From positions 1 to 41,889 of the forward strand of contig JANQHS010000147.1 of the NCBI GenBank assembly GCA_028282565.1: a stretch of 41,889 nucleotides of DNA, in the 5' to 3' direction. Positions 26,813-33,617 of the stretch are shown here, in pieces; position 1 is the stretch's first letter; each line of letters begins with the position of its first letter. The translations under genes were made by a program, and so were the position numbers. A model generated the notes under the pieces. The model made no database searches and was not told the DNA's origin. It saw nothing but the letters and a program-made list of their open reading frames with translations. Origin of the DNA: Cytophagales bacterium (GTDB lineage: Bacteria; Bacteroidota; Bacteroidia; Cytophagales; CCMP332).

Positions 26813-27883
26813 TTATGCGTTCCTGTTGATGCAATTCAGATCCTCAAAGGCTTGCGTAAGCCTTTTCACAAAGTTCTCTTCTCCTTTTCTCAGCCAAACC
26901 CTGGGGTCATAATATTTCTTATTGGGCTTGTCATCGCCATCGGGATTTCCAATTTGGGATTGCAGGTATGCCGACTTCTCATCATAATAGTTGTTTACTC
27001 CTTCCCAAAAAGCCCATTGCATGTCTGTATCGATATTCATCTTGATCACTCCATAGCCAATAGCCTCCCTGATCTCCTCCTGTGATGAACCGGAACCACC
27101 ATGGAACACAAAATTGATCGGATTGGGTCCGGTCCCTAATTTGTTCATAATGTACTCCTGAGAGTTTTTAAGAATAATGGGTTTTAACTCGACATTGCCA
27201 GGTTTATAAACACCATGGACATTTCCAAAGGCGGCTGCAACCGTGAAGTTCTTGCTGACTTCCAGCAACTCTTCACAGGCATAACAGACCTCTTCGGGCT
27301 GGGTGTAAAGCCTGGAGCTATCGACATCGGTGTTGTCAACGCCATCTTCCTCACCACCAGTGACTCCAAGTTCGATTTCCAGGATCATTCCCAGCCTGGA
27401 CATCCTTTCAAGGTATGCTTTGGAAATCGATACATTTTCTTCCAAAGGTTCCTCCGAGAGGTCCAGCATATGAGAGGAATAGAGGGGTCGTTTATTTGCT
27501 TCGAAATATTGTTCGCCATGGTCAAGAAGTCCGTCAATCCATGGGAGCAATTTTTTTGCCGCATGATCGGTATGCAAGATGACCGGAACGCCATAAGCCT
27601 CAGCCATGGTATGGACATGAAGAGCTCCTGAAACACCCCCGAGTATGGTTGCACCCTGATCTGAATTATCCAGCCCTTTTCCGGCGAAGAACTGTGCTCC
27701 GCCATTGGAGAATTGTATCATGACCGGGGAATTGACCTTTGCGGCAGTCTCGAGAACTGCGTTAACCGAATTGGTGCCAACCACATTGACTGCAGGAAGT
27801 GCAAAGTTATTTTCATTGGCATTTTGAAGCAGATCAGCGGCCTCCTGGCCCCAAACTACACCCGGGCTGAATTTTGATGACAT
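26813..27883 (-). CDS. fbaA: Class II fructose-bisphosphate aldolase
   Basis: A 356-residue class IIA aldolase that splits fructose-1,6-bisphosphate into DHAP and glyceraldehyde-3-phosphate in glycolysis, with the reverse reaction in gluconeogenesis. Motifs read in order: PVMIQFSNGGAQFFAGKG, VILHTDHAAKKLLPW (zinc His and the catalytic Asp), SSHMLDLSEEPLEENV, ELGVTGGEEDGVDN, FGNVHGVYKPGNVEL (zinc His), NFVFHGGSGS (third zinc His, phosphate-binding Gly loop), GVIKMNIDTDMQWAFW. The length and the E. coli FbaA-like insertions (GGEEDGVDN) are standard. A good promoter match lies just upstream (27903-27930). The gene is followed at 7 bp by the WYL regulator. Confidence 0.97.
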   Translation of the reverse strand: MSSKFSPGVVWGQEAADLLQNANENNFALPAVNVVGTNSVNAVLETAAKVNSPVMIQFSNGGAQFFAGKGLDNSDQGATILGGVSGALHVHTMAEAYGVPVILHTDHAAKKLLPWIDGLLDHGEQYFEANKRPLYSSHMLDLSEEPLEENVSISKAYLERMSRLGMILEIELGVTGGEEDGVDNTDVDSSRLYTQPEEVCYACEELLEVSKNFTVAAAFGNVHGVYKPGNVELKPIILKNSQEYIMNKLGTGPNPINFVFHGGSGSSQEEIREAIGYGVIKMNIDTDMQWAFWEGVNNYYDEKSAYLQSQIGNPDGDDKPNKKYYDPRVWLRKGEENFVKRLTQAFEDLNCINRNA

Positions 27884-27902
27884 AGTGATTGTGGATTTCC
27901 TG

Positions 27903-27930
27903 CAAATCTATCCACTTTCGGCACAAACAA
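27903..27930 (-). promoter_or_regulatory. Promoter of fbaA (TTG-N17-TAGATTTG)
   Basis: On the minus strand TTG (27930-27928), 17 bases, then TAGATTTG (27910-27903) match the phylum consensus exactly. The expected start lies about 10-15 bases before the ATG at 27883. The -33 TTG overlaps the T-tract of the upstream operon's terminator. Confidence 0.55.
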
Positions 27931-27987
27931 AAAAAGCCCGAAGGATTATCCGATTGCCAATTCGAGCATGGATCATCACCTTCGGGC
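27929..27987 (-). terminator. Intrinsic terminator of the sigma/DUF4252 operon
   Basis: On the minus strand GCCCGAAGG (27987-27979) pairs exactly with CCTTCGGGC (27944-27936). The 34-base loop has a second partial stem (ATGATCC/GGATAAT), and seven T residues follow (27935-27929). It sits 24 bases past the stop of the last DUF4252 gene. Confidence 0.82.
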
Positions 27988-28010
27988 GAAAAACAGTTTG
28001 ACCTCCAATA

Positions 28011-28505
28011 TTAACTGCCCTTCATATATTTTGCTTCGTCTATTTCAAGCTTGACCCCGATTTCATCAAGGTCCTCGTAACCGAACCTGCCACGGATCTC
28101 CAGTATGAAAAAGGATTCCTCCCCATCTACAAACATGACCCAATCAACAATTTTCTTCCTTTTGACGAGGGCCAGCAATTCAACATCGCTATCCCCATCT
28201 TTGAATTTTGCATAGGTCTCAAATCCTTTTTTCTTGAGTCTGTTTTCAAACTTTTGGATTTCCCTTGATTCAAGATTTCCATCTTCCTTAGCGAGAGAAA
28301 AAATTCTCACATTGTCCACTTTGTCGAGGATATCGCTTTCTCCATCGTCATCGTGCAGAAAGGATGTTCCGATGTCGAGGTGAAAAACCCCGCTTTCCTG
28401 TTTATGTTGATCGACAAATTCGTCCACCACGTTGCCGGAAGCGAACAGGTCGATGGTCAGGGCCAAGCCCAGCACCATGAGCATGATTAACACTAGCTTT
28501 TTCAT
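28011..28505 (-). CDS. DUF4252-domain protein, second copy
   Basis: 164 residues with a signal peptide (MKKLVLIMLMVLGLALTIDLFA). The mature part matches the DUF4252 pattern: an N-terminal 'vdeFvdqhk', a middle 'NVRIFSLAKEDG', then 'FETYAKFKDGDSDVELLALVKRKKIVDWVMFVDGEESFFILEIRGRF'. That last block is the domain's typical 'y..l....dg..v.i......g.i..l.l...g......v..i.G' region. The protein is acidic. Function is unknown; such proteins are encoded in Bacteroidota ECF sigma operons and presumably act outside the cytoplasm. It overlaps the first DUF4252 gene by one base (28505) and is the last gene before the terminator. Confidence 0.82.
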   Translation of the reverse strand: MKKLVLIMLMVLGLALTIDLFASGNVVDEFVDQHKQESGVFHLDIGTSFLHDDDGESDILDKVDNVRIFSLAKEDGNLESREIQKFENRLKKKGFETYAKFKDGDSDVELLALVKRKKIVDWVMFVDGEESFFILEIRGRFGYEDLDEIGVKLEIDEAKYMKGS

Positions 28506-29107
28506 TATTCCTCCAATTTTTCAAGTTGTTCCAATTCTTCTATGTCCAGGGCATCGCCGATGCTTGATATGCCTTTCAGGTCAATACTTCCGTTCAGGGA
28601 AAGGATAAAAAAGCTATCCTCATCGCAGCACTCCTCTGTCTCGTATCCAAGGAGGATCAGTTCACTGATGATCGCATCCTTTTCCTTTATGAGGATCAGG
28701 AACTCTTCCTCCCTTTCGCGCACTGTCATCAGTTCCTCATAATCATCCTTGTTGATCATGCCTCTGGCTTCGAAGTATAGATCTTTGGCAATGAGGGCAT
28801 CCTCCGGGGCCGTATTCTTCCCTTTTCCAAGCTTCAAACCACTTTCTTCATCCTCATAGTTGTTCATACTCAGGACCCAGATCCCATCGAGTTTTTGAAG
28901 GGTTTCTTTCACGTTTTCGTCATCCTCGTCATAATCGGAGTCATCATCATCCATTTGAGAGATCAGATCGAGCATCTTCCCTGAAATGTAGACCTGTGTA
29001 AACCGGTCATCGTCCCGGTACTTTTCAAAAAACGGATTCAAAGGTGGAGACTGCGCCATGCAGACTCCATAAGCAGAAAGGAATATTGCGAATACAAACG
29101 TTTTCAT
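28505..29107 (-). CDS. DUF4252-domain protein, first copy
   Basis: 200 residues with a signal peptide ending near CMAQ. It begins PPLNPFFEKYRDDDRFTQVYISGKMLDLISQM, matching the DUF4252 start ('i..ff.kY..d..ft.vyis.kmf.l'). An exceptionally acidic insertion follows (DDDDSDYDEDDEN), then LDGIWVLSMNNY, a 'YEELMTVREREEEFLILIKEKDAIISELILLGY' block and FFILSLNGSIDLKGIS. The central acidic run could bind metal ions, but that is speculation. The gene sits between the anti-sigma gene (3-bp gap) and the second DUF4252 copy (1-bp overlap), so the four genes form one operon. Function is unknown. Confidence 0.85.
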   Translation of the reverse strand: MKTFVFAIFLSAYGVCMAQSPPLNPFFEKYRDDDRFTQVYISGKMLDLISQMDDDDSDYDEDDENVKETLQKLDGIWVLSMNNYEDEESGLKLGKGKNTAPEDALIAKDLYFEARGMINKDDYEELMTVREREEEFLILIKEKDAIISELILLGYETEECCDEDSFFILSLNGSIDLKGISSIGDALDIEELEQLEKLEE

Positions 29108-29110
29108 AGT

Positions 29111-29578
29111 TTAATTTTTTAACGGTATCACCGTGTTGAATTTTTGAATCTTGTTGGCTGCCCCTGATCTGCCATGGTTCATTTTACCTCCTACCATGGC
29201 CAGGGCTTTACGTGCTTCTTCATATGCTTCTTCGGGATTCTCGAAAGAATCCGAATAGGCTTGGTCTCCTGAAGGGTTGAAAGGGAAAAGCAAGAATATG
29301 GTCGAAAGAACAATCACAATGGAGGCGGCCCACTTGAGAGTCGTCCCAAAGTTCATATGTCTGACTTTTGCTTCTGGCTGTACGAATTGAGCAGCCAGAT
29401 CCTTACTTGGATGAACTTCCTTTTCGGCTACCAATGCCAGGAACAGTGCCGACTCCGGAAACCGATGCTGCAATTCCGGATTGTTTTCAAAAGTCTCCTT
29501 GATCTTCCTTTCTTCATCAAGGCTGGTTTCGCCTTCAAAGTACTTATCGATCAGCTTTTTAAGTTCACTTGCTTCCAT
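29111..29578 (-). CDS. Probable anti-sigma factor (single-pass membrane protein)
   Basis: 155 residues. The cytosolic N-terminus (ELKKLIDKYFEGETSLDEERKIKETFENNPEL) resembles the short sigma-binding helical region of Bacteroidota anti-sigma-like proteins ('kYweGetsleEE..l..yf'). One membrane helix follows (about 81-100, LKWAASIVIVLSTIFLLFPF), then a short periplasmic tail. There is no FecR domain, so it is not a TonB-type signal receiver. The start ATG lies 14 bp inside the sigma factor gene, giving translational coupling and stoichiometric production, as is usual for sigma/anti-sigma pairs. The role is inferred from position and topology. Confidence 0.75.
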   Translation of the reverse strand: MEASELKKLIDKYFEGETSLDEERKIKETFENNPELQHRFPESALFLALVAEKEVHPSKDLAAQFVQPEAKVRHMNFGTTLKWAASIVIVLSTIFLLFPFNPSGDQAYSDSFENPEEAYEEARKALAMVGGKMNHGRSGAANKIQKFNTVIPLKN

Positions 29579-30074
29579 TGCTCGGAATTAATTTTTCTTT
29601 CAATAGCTTGCGTCCCCTGTGTATTCTGATCTTCACATCAGACAGGCTCAGGTCCAGCACTTTCTGGATCTCCTCATACCTTAGTCCTTCGACATCTCTC
29701 AGGTGAATGACCGAACGATAGCCATCGGGAAGCTCTCTGATCGCTTTTCTTAATGCAAGAACTCTCTCCTCCATGGAATCATCCTCCAGAATCTCAGCAT
29801 GATCTTGCTCAAGCGAAACCCGGGATTCTTTTTTCCGACTTTTGATCCGGTCCAGGCTTTCATTTCTGACGATGGTCATCATGAAGGCTTCGGGCTTTGC
29901 GATCTCATTGCTGTGCTCTCTTTTTTGCCAAAACTTGGCAAGAGATTCCTGAACAGCATCCTCAGCTTCCTGAATGTCGTTCAGAAAGTGAAAAGCAAAT
30001 CGGAATAATTTTCCCTGCATAGCATCGACCATCTTTGAAAACTCCTTTGCGGTCATTCTACTGGGAAGACCCAT
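29565..30074 (-). CDS. RNA polymerase ECF sigma factor
   Basis: A 169-residue sigma-70 family protein with region 2 (FRFAFHFLNDIQEAEDAVQESLAKFWQKR, then PEAFMMTIVRNESLDRIKSRKK) and region 4 (ALRKAIRELPDGYRSVIHLRDVEGLRYEEIQKVLDLSLSDVKIRIHRGRKLLKEKL, with its helix-turn-helix). It would direct RNA polymerase to a specific regulon, probably including its own operon. The start at 30074 is used; an internal ATG at residue 7 is an alternative. It is followed by an overlapping anti-sigma gene and two DUF4252 genes. No clear promoter was found in the 45 bp between it and the DUF3078 gene upstream, so read-through from there is possible. Confidence 0.94.
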   Translation of the reverse strand: MGLPSRMTAKEFSKMVDAMQGKLFRFAFHFLNDIQEAEDAVQESLAKFWQKREHSNEIAKPEAFMMTIVRNESLDRIKSRKKESRVSLEQDHAEILEDDSMEERVLALRKAIRELPDGYRSVIHLRDVEGLRYEEIQKVLDLSLSDVKIRIHRGRKLLKEKLIPSNGSK

Positions 30075-30119
30075 GACGGGTAAAAAAGTTACGGAATTGG
30101 AGAATTTTTTAATCCATAC

Positions 30120-31013
30120 CTACTCTGCGGGAGTGAAGTTTCTAAGAGTATAGGTGAAATTGAACACGAGAGCCTGGTTCCATTGGATATCCTTATCCTG
30201 GTCAGTATCATAGACCATGATCCCTGTAAATCCTACCTTGATCAATTCATTCACCTTGGCACCCAGTAGTAGATCTATCCGATGGTCCATGTCGGCGATG
30301 TCTTTTTCGTAATTCAGATAGCCCAGGTACTTGGCCTGTAGGGTCAGATTTTTCATGATCTCTTTGTCAAAATCTGCGAAGATCTGCAAGCCATTTTCAA
30401 ACCTTGTGGTTTCACCGATTTCAACACCGTAGTTGTCCGGGACTGTGAGATAAAGAGTCGTATCGGTGACGAAGGTGATTCTTGGTGCATAAGGGCTAAT
30501 CCTTAAGGAGAAGAAATCAGCTGGCTTATACTCAAATCCAATACCGAATGTGAGGTATCCGGGTGCCATGAAATCCGATATTCGTATGGCCTGCTCCCGA
30601 TCAAGAGAATCTTTTTCATACTTATAACCAGGGGCAAATTGGGTCAGAAAGTTACCCGATAGTGTGGCGGACCACTTTTTTCCGATATCATAGCCCAGGG
30701 CTGCGTCGATGTAGATCTTATCAATGGTTTTTCTGTAACCCGTGCCGTCGATGTCGACAAACCCGTATTGAAGATCAACTACGTCATTTAATCCCCACTT
30801 GTTCTTTTTCCATTTTCCGGTGTAGACCACGGCAGCGGTGATGCCAATGGAATTTGTACCCCCACCAGACCAGTTTTCTGAAAATGCTGCCTGATTGATC
30901 CCCAAGGAAAACCTTGCCTCATGTTTCCAGGTCTTCAACGAATCAGGAGTTTGGGCAAAAATGCTCAGGGGGAATAAGAAGAGAATAATTAGTAATGGTT
31001 TGATATTTTTCAT
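30120..31013 (-). CDS. DUF3078 outer-membrane beta-barrel-like protein
   Basis: 297 residues with a signal peptide ending SIFAQ. KTWKHEARFSLGINQAAFSENWSGGGTNSIGITA is the hallmark of DUF3078 ('fsqas..NWsgGG.nsi'). Alternating hydrophobic and polar strands then run to the end, ending NFTYTLRNF, as in outer-membrane barrels of Bacteroidota. Function is unknown; the family is predicted to lie in the outer membrane. It is upstream of the sigma factor gene on the same strand with a 45-bp gap, and divergent from the DUF2892 gene. It could be a target or partner of the sigma operon, but nothing in the sequence proves it. Confidence 0.87.
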   Translation of the reverse strand: MKNIKPLLIILFLFPLSIFAQTPDSLKTWKHEARFSLGINQAAFSENWSGGGTNSIGITAAVVYTGKWKKNKWGLNDVVDLQYGFVDIDGTGYRKTIDKIYIDAALGYDIGKKWSATLSGNFLTQFAPGYKYEKDSLDREQAIRISDFMAPGYLTFGIGFEYKPADFFSLRISPYAPRITFVTDTTLYLTVPDNYGVEIGETTRFENGLQIFADFDKEIMKNLTLQAKYLGYLNYEKDIADMDHRIDLLLGAKVNELIKVGFTGIMVYDTDQDKDIQWNQALVFNFTYTLRNFTPAE

Positions 31014-31109
31014 TGTTGGAGATTTTTATGCAAATAAAATGATAGAAATCGGGCTTGGGTAATACTCGCTGGTCTTTTTGCTTCGGCAAATTTTTATCAA
31101 ATTTCAATC

Positions 31110-31349
31110 ATGAAAAAGAATATGGGAGCTATGGACAGGGTGGTACGCTTCTTTTTTATACTCATGATCGCCGCCCTCTATTTTGTAGGAATCTTCTCCG
31201 ACACCATGGCAATTGTTTTTGGTGTCATTGCCCTGTACCTGTTGCTCACAAGCTTCGTAGGTACCTGCCCGATCTATTTGCCCTTTGGATGGAATACGGT
31301 TGAAAAACCGGTCGAGTCGGGAAGAAACCGGCGCAGAAGAAGGAGATAG
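31110..31349 (+). CDS. DUF2892-family small membrane protein with poly-Arg tail
   Basis: 79 residues. MKKNMGAMDRVVRFFFILMIAALYF is the DUF2892/YgaP transmembrane-domain start ('mk.Nvg..dR..R.ilg..l'). Two membrane helices follow, then GTCPIYLPFG ('g.CP.y...g'), the family's conserved C-terminal motif. The function of the stand-alone domain is unknown; in YgaP it follows a rhodanese. The last residues are SGRNRRRRRR, an unusual six-Arg end not required by the family. The stop codon is 4 bp from the stop of the opposite-strand EamA gene. Confidence 0.88.
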   Translation: MKKNMGAMDRVVRFFFILMIAALYFVGIFSDTMAIVFGVIALYLLLTSFVGTCPIYLPFGWNTVEKPVESGRNRRRRRR

Positions 31350-31353
31350 TCCA

Positions 31354-32238
31354 CTACTTTCTGATCGAAACAAAGTATACCCCCAGAAAAATCAGAAGTC
31401 CGGAAGCAATCTTTTCGGGGGTGAGTATATCCTGGAAAAGAAGGATACTGATGGTCGTGGCCAGTATTGGTTGTAAATAGATATAGATCCCTACAAGGCT
31501 AGGGTTTGCGTAGTTCAGCGCCCATGCATTTAAAAAATAAGCAAGGATCGTTACCCCGATGAGGATATAGGCCAGATTCAACCAGGACCAGTCGGGAACC
31601 TGAGAAACGGTGAAGTTGGGCCATTCCATGAGTCCGAAGGGTGCCACCATAAAAAGTCCGAAGGTGAATAGCCACTTTACTACGGTCGTGGTTCTGTATT
31701 TTTCAATGAGCGGTTTTACCATGACCAGGTATAGACCGTATGAACTCGCATTGGCGAATACCATCAGGTCCCCTCGCCAATCCCCCTGACTTACATCCAG
31801 ATTTCCAAAGGAAGAATAGATCAACAGGATGGCTCCGGAAAATCCCAAAAGAACGCCAAGGACTTTTGTGCCTTTGATCTTTTCCTTCAGGACTATTCTT
31901 GAGGCTATCAATACCAAAATTGGGGTTACGGTCATCACGAGACTGGCGTTGATCGGGGAGGTCAGGCTTAGACCTTTGAAGAACAACATTTGGTTTGTGG
32001 CGATGCCGAGCAAAGCGCATAAGGCGATCTGGAGATAATCCGATGTGCTTCGTATCCGTTCATTGGGAAAAAAGAACGAAAAGATCCAGAAGAACAAAAC
32101 CCCGAATAGCACCCTGAAGAGGACAATCAGGATCGCTGGAAAATATTCAGGCATGATTGCCTTGGCGATCACATAATTTCCTCCGTAGAGCAGAGCGACA
32201 AGGAATAAGGCTCCGTGAACAAAAATTCCCCTTTTCAC
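31354..32238 (-). CDS. EamA/DMT-family permease
   Basis: 294 residues from a GTG start with about ten hydrophobic helices arranged as two EamA repeats. The first has ALLYGGNYVIAKAIMPEYFPAILIVLFRVLFGVLFF and later SPINASLVMTVTPILVLIASRIVLKEKI. The second has MVFANASSYGLYLVMVKPLIEKY and NPSLVGIYIYLQPILATTISILLFQDILTPEKIASGLLIFLGVYFV. Such drug/metabolite transporters export small molecules such as amino acids or carry nucleotide sugars; the substrate cannot be read from the sequence. Divergent from rarA with only 35 bp between them. Confidence 0.92.
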   Translation of the reverse strand: MKRGIFVHGALFLVALLYGGNYVIAKAIMPEYFPAILIVLFRVLFGVLFFWIFSFFFPNERIRSTSDYLQIALCALLGIATNQMLFFKGLSLTSPINASLVMTVTPILVLIASRIVLKEKIKGTKVLGVLLGFSGAILLIYSSFGNLDVSQGDWRGDLMVFANASSYGLYLVMVKPLIEKYRTTTVVKWLFTFGLFMVAPFGLMEWPNFTVSQVPDWSWLNLAYILIGVTILAYFLNAWALNYANPSLVGIYIYLQPILATTISILLFQDILTPEKIASGLLIFLGVYFVSIRK

Positions 32239-32273
32239 GGCGCAAAGAAATCAATTTGATGGCTTAGCGTTGC

Positions 32274-33575
32274 ATGTATTTGAATGAATGCATGGTTATG
32301 GATAAATTGAATCGGTCAATGCAAAACCACCCTTTAGCTGATCGTATGCGCCCAAAAGACCTCGAGGATTTTGCAGGTCAGGAGCACCTTCTTGGCAAAT
32401 CTGCGATCCTGCGCTCGTCCATTGAATCCGGGATCATTCCATCCATGATCTTTTGGGGACCGCCGGGAGTCGGTAAGACCACACTCGCCAGGATCATCTC
32501 CCTGAGGATCAGGAAACCCTTTGAAAGTCTGAGTGCCATTTCTTCAGGGGTCAAGGATCTCAGGGAGGTTATTTCAAAGGCGAAGTATTCCGAGGGAGTC
32601 GTTTTGTTTATCGATGAGATCCACAGGTTTAATAAATCACAACAGGATGCCCTATTGGGAGCGGTGGAAGACGGAAGTGTCATTTTGATCGGGGCTACAA
32701 CCGAAAATCCTTCGTTCGAAGTGAATTCTGCCTTGCTCTCCAGATGCCAGGTGTATATCCTCAAAGAGTTGGGAGAGAAGGATTTGAAAGCGATTGGAAA
32801 CAGGGCTATAAAGGAGGATGAGATCCTTTCAAAAAAGAAGATCGAGGTTGATGACTGGAAGGTCATGCACTCTTTTTCAGGCGGTGATGCAAGGAAATTA
32901 TTGAATCTGATCGAGCTATGTGTAGAACATAGCACTGCTAAGTCTGTGAAGATCGATCGTAAGATCCTTGAGAAGGTCAGTCTGGAAAGGAGAATGTATT
33001 TCGACAAGAAGGGAGATGAACACTATGATATTGCATCGGCCTTCATCAAGTCCATGAGGGGATCAGATCCGGATGCCGCAGTGTATTATTTGGCTCGAAT
33101 GCTTGAAGGCGGAGAGGATCCAAAATTTATTGCCAGGAGAATGGTGATCCTTGCCGCTGAAGACATAGGCCTGGCCAATCCTACGGCATTGGTTTTGGCC
33201 AATTCGACATTTGAGGCTATCCATAAGGTGGGCATGCCGGAAGCCAGGATCATACTGTCGGAATGTGTGATCTATCTTGCTACCTCTGAAAAAAGCAATT
33301 CTTCTTATGTGGCTATAGAGAACGCATTGAGGACAGCCAAGGAGACAGGCAATCTACCAGTTCCGCAACACCTGAGAAATGCTCCAACCAAACTGATGAA
33401 GAATATAGGTCATGGAAAGGGTTATCAGTACAGCCATTCCTACGATAAGAATTTTGTGAAGCAACAATACCTCCCCAAGGACCTTGAGGGATCTGTTTTT
33501 TATGAGGCGGGAGATAACCTGAGAGAAAAGGAGATCCGCAAAAAGCAGGATGAAAGGTGGGGTGGAAAAAAGTAA
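32274..33575 (+). CDS. rarA: Replication-associated recombination protein RarA (MgsA)
   Basis: 433-residue AAA+ ATPase of the RarA/WRNIP1 family, acting at stalled replication forks. PLADRMRPKDLEDFAGQEHLLG, Walker A GPPGVGKTTLA, Walker B VVLFIDEIHRFNKSQQDALL, sensor-1 LIGATTENPSFEVN, arginine finger LLSRCQVY, then the C-terminal tetramerisation domain (YDIASAFIKSMRGSDPDAAVYYLARMLEGGEDPKFIARRMVILAAEDIGLANP) and the family end MKNIGHGKGYQYSHSYDKNFVKQQYLP. All are diagnostic. The ATG at 32274 is listed, but homologues usually start just before PLA-x-RMRP, so the in-frame ATG at 32319 is the likely true start and 32298 is another option. Confidence 0.95.
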   Translation: MYLNECMVMDKLNRSMQNHPLADRMRPKDLEDFAGQEHLLGKSAILRSSIESGIIPSMIFWGPPGVGKTTLARIISLRIRKPFESLSAISSGVKDLREVISKAKYSEGVVLFIDEIHRFNKSQQDALLGAVEDGSVILIGATTENPSFEVNSALLSRCQVYILKELGEKDLKAIGNRAIKEDEILSKKKIEVDDWKVMHSFSGGDARKLLNLIELCVEHSTAKSVKIDRKILEKVSLERRMYFDKKGDEHYDIASAFIKSMRGSDPDAAVYYLARMLEGGEDPKFIARRMVILAAEDIGLANPTALVLANSTFEAIHKVGMPEARIILSECVIYLATSEKSNSSYVAIENALRTAKETGNLPVPQHLRNAPTKLMKNIGHGKGYQYSHSYDKNFVKQQYLPKDLEGSVFYEAGDNLREKEIRKKQDERWGGKK

Positions 33576-33617
33576 GTTCCCAGATTCCATTTCAGTATTT
33601 TTGCAGCCGGAAATCAG

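Noticed and set aside
33597-33603. TATTTTG before the AsmA-like gene as a promoter
   Set aside because: It is one T short of TAnnTTTG and has no -33 TTG at proper spacing.
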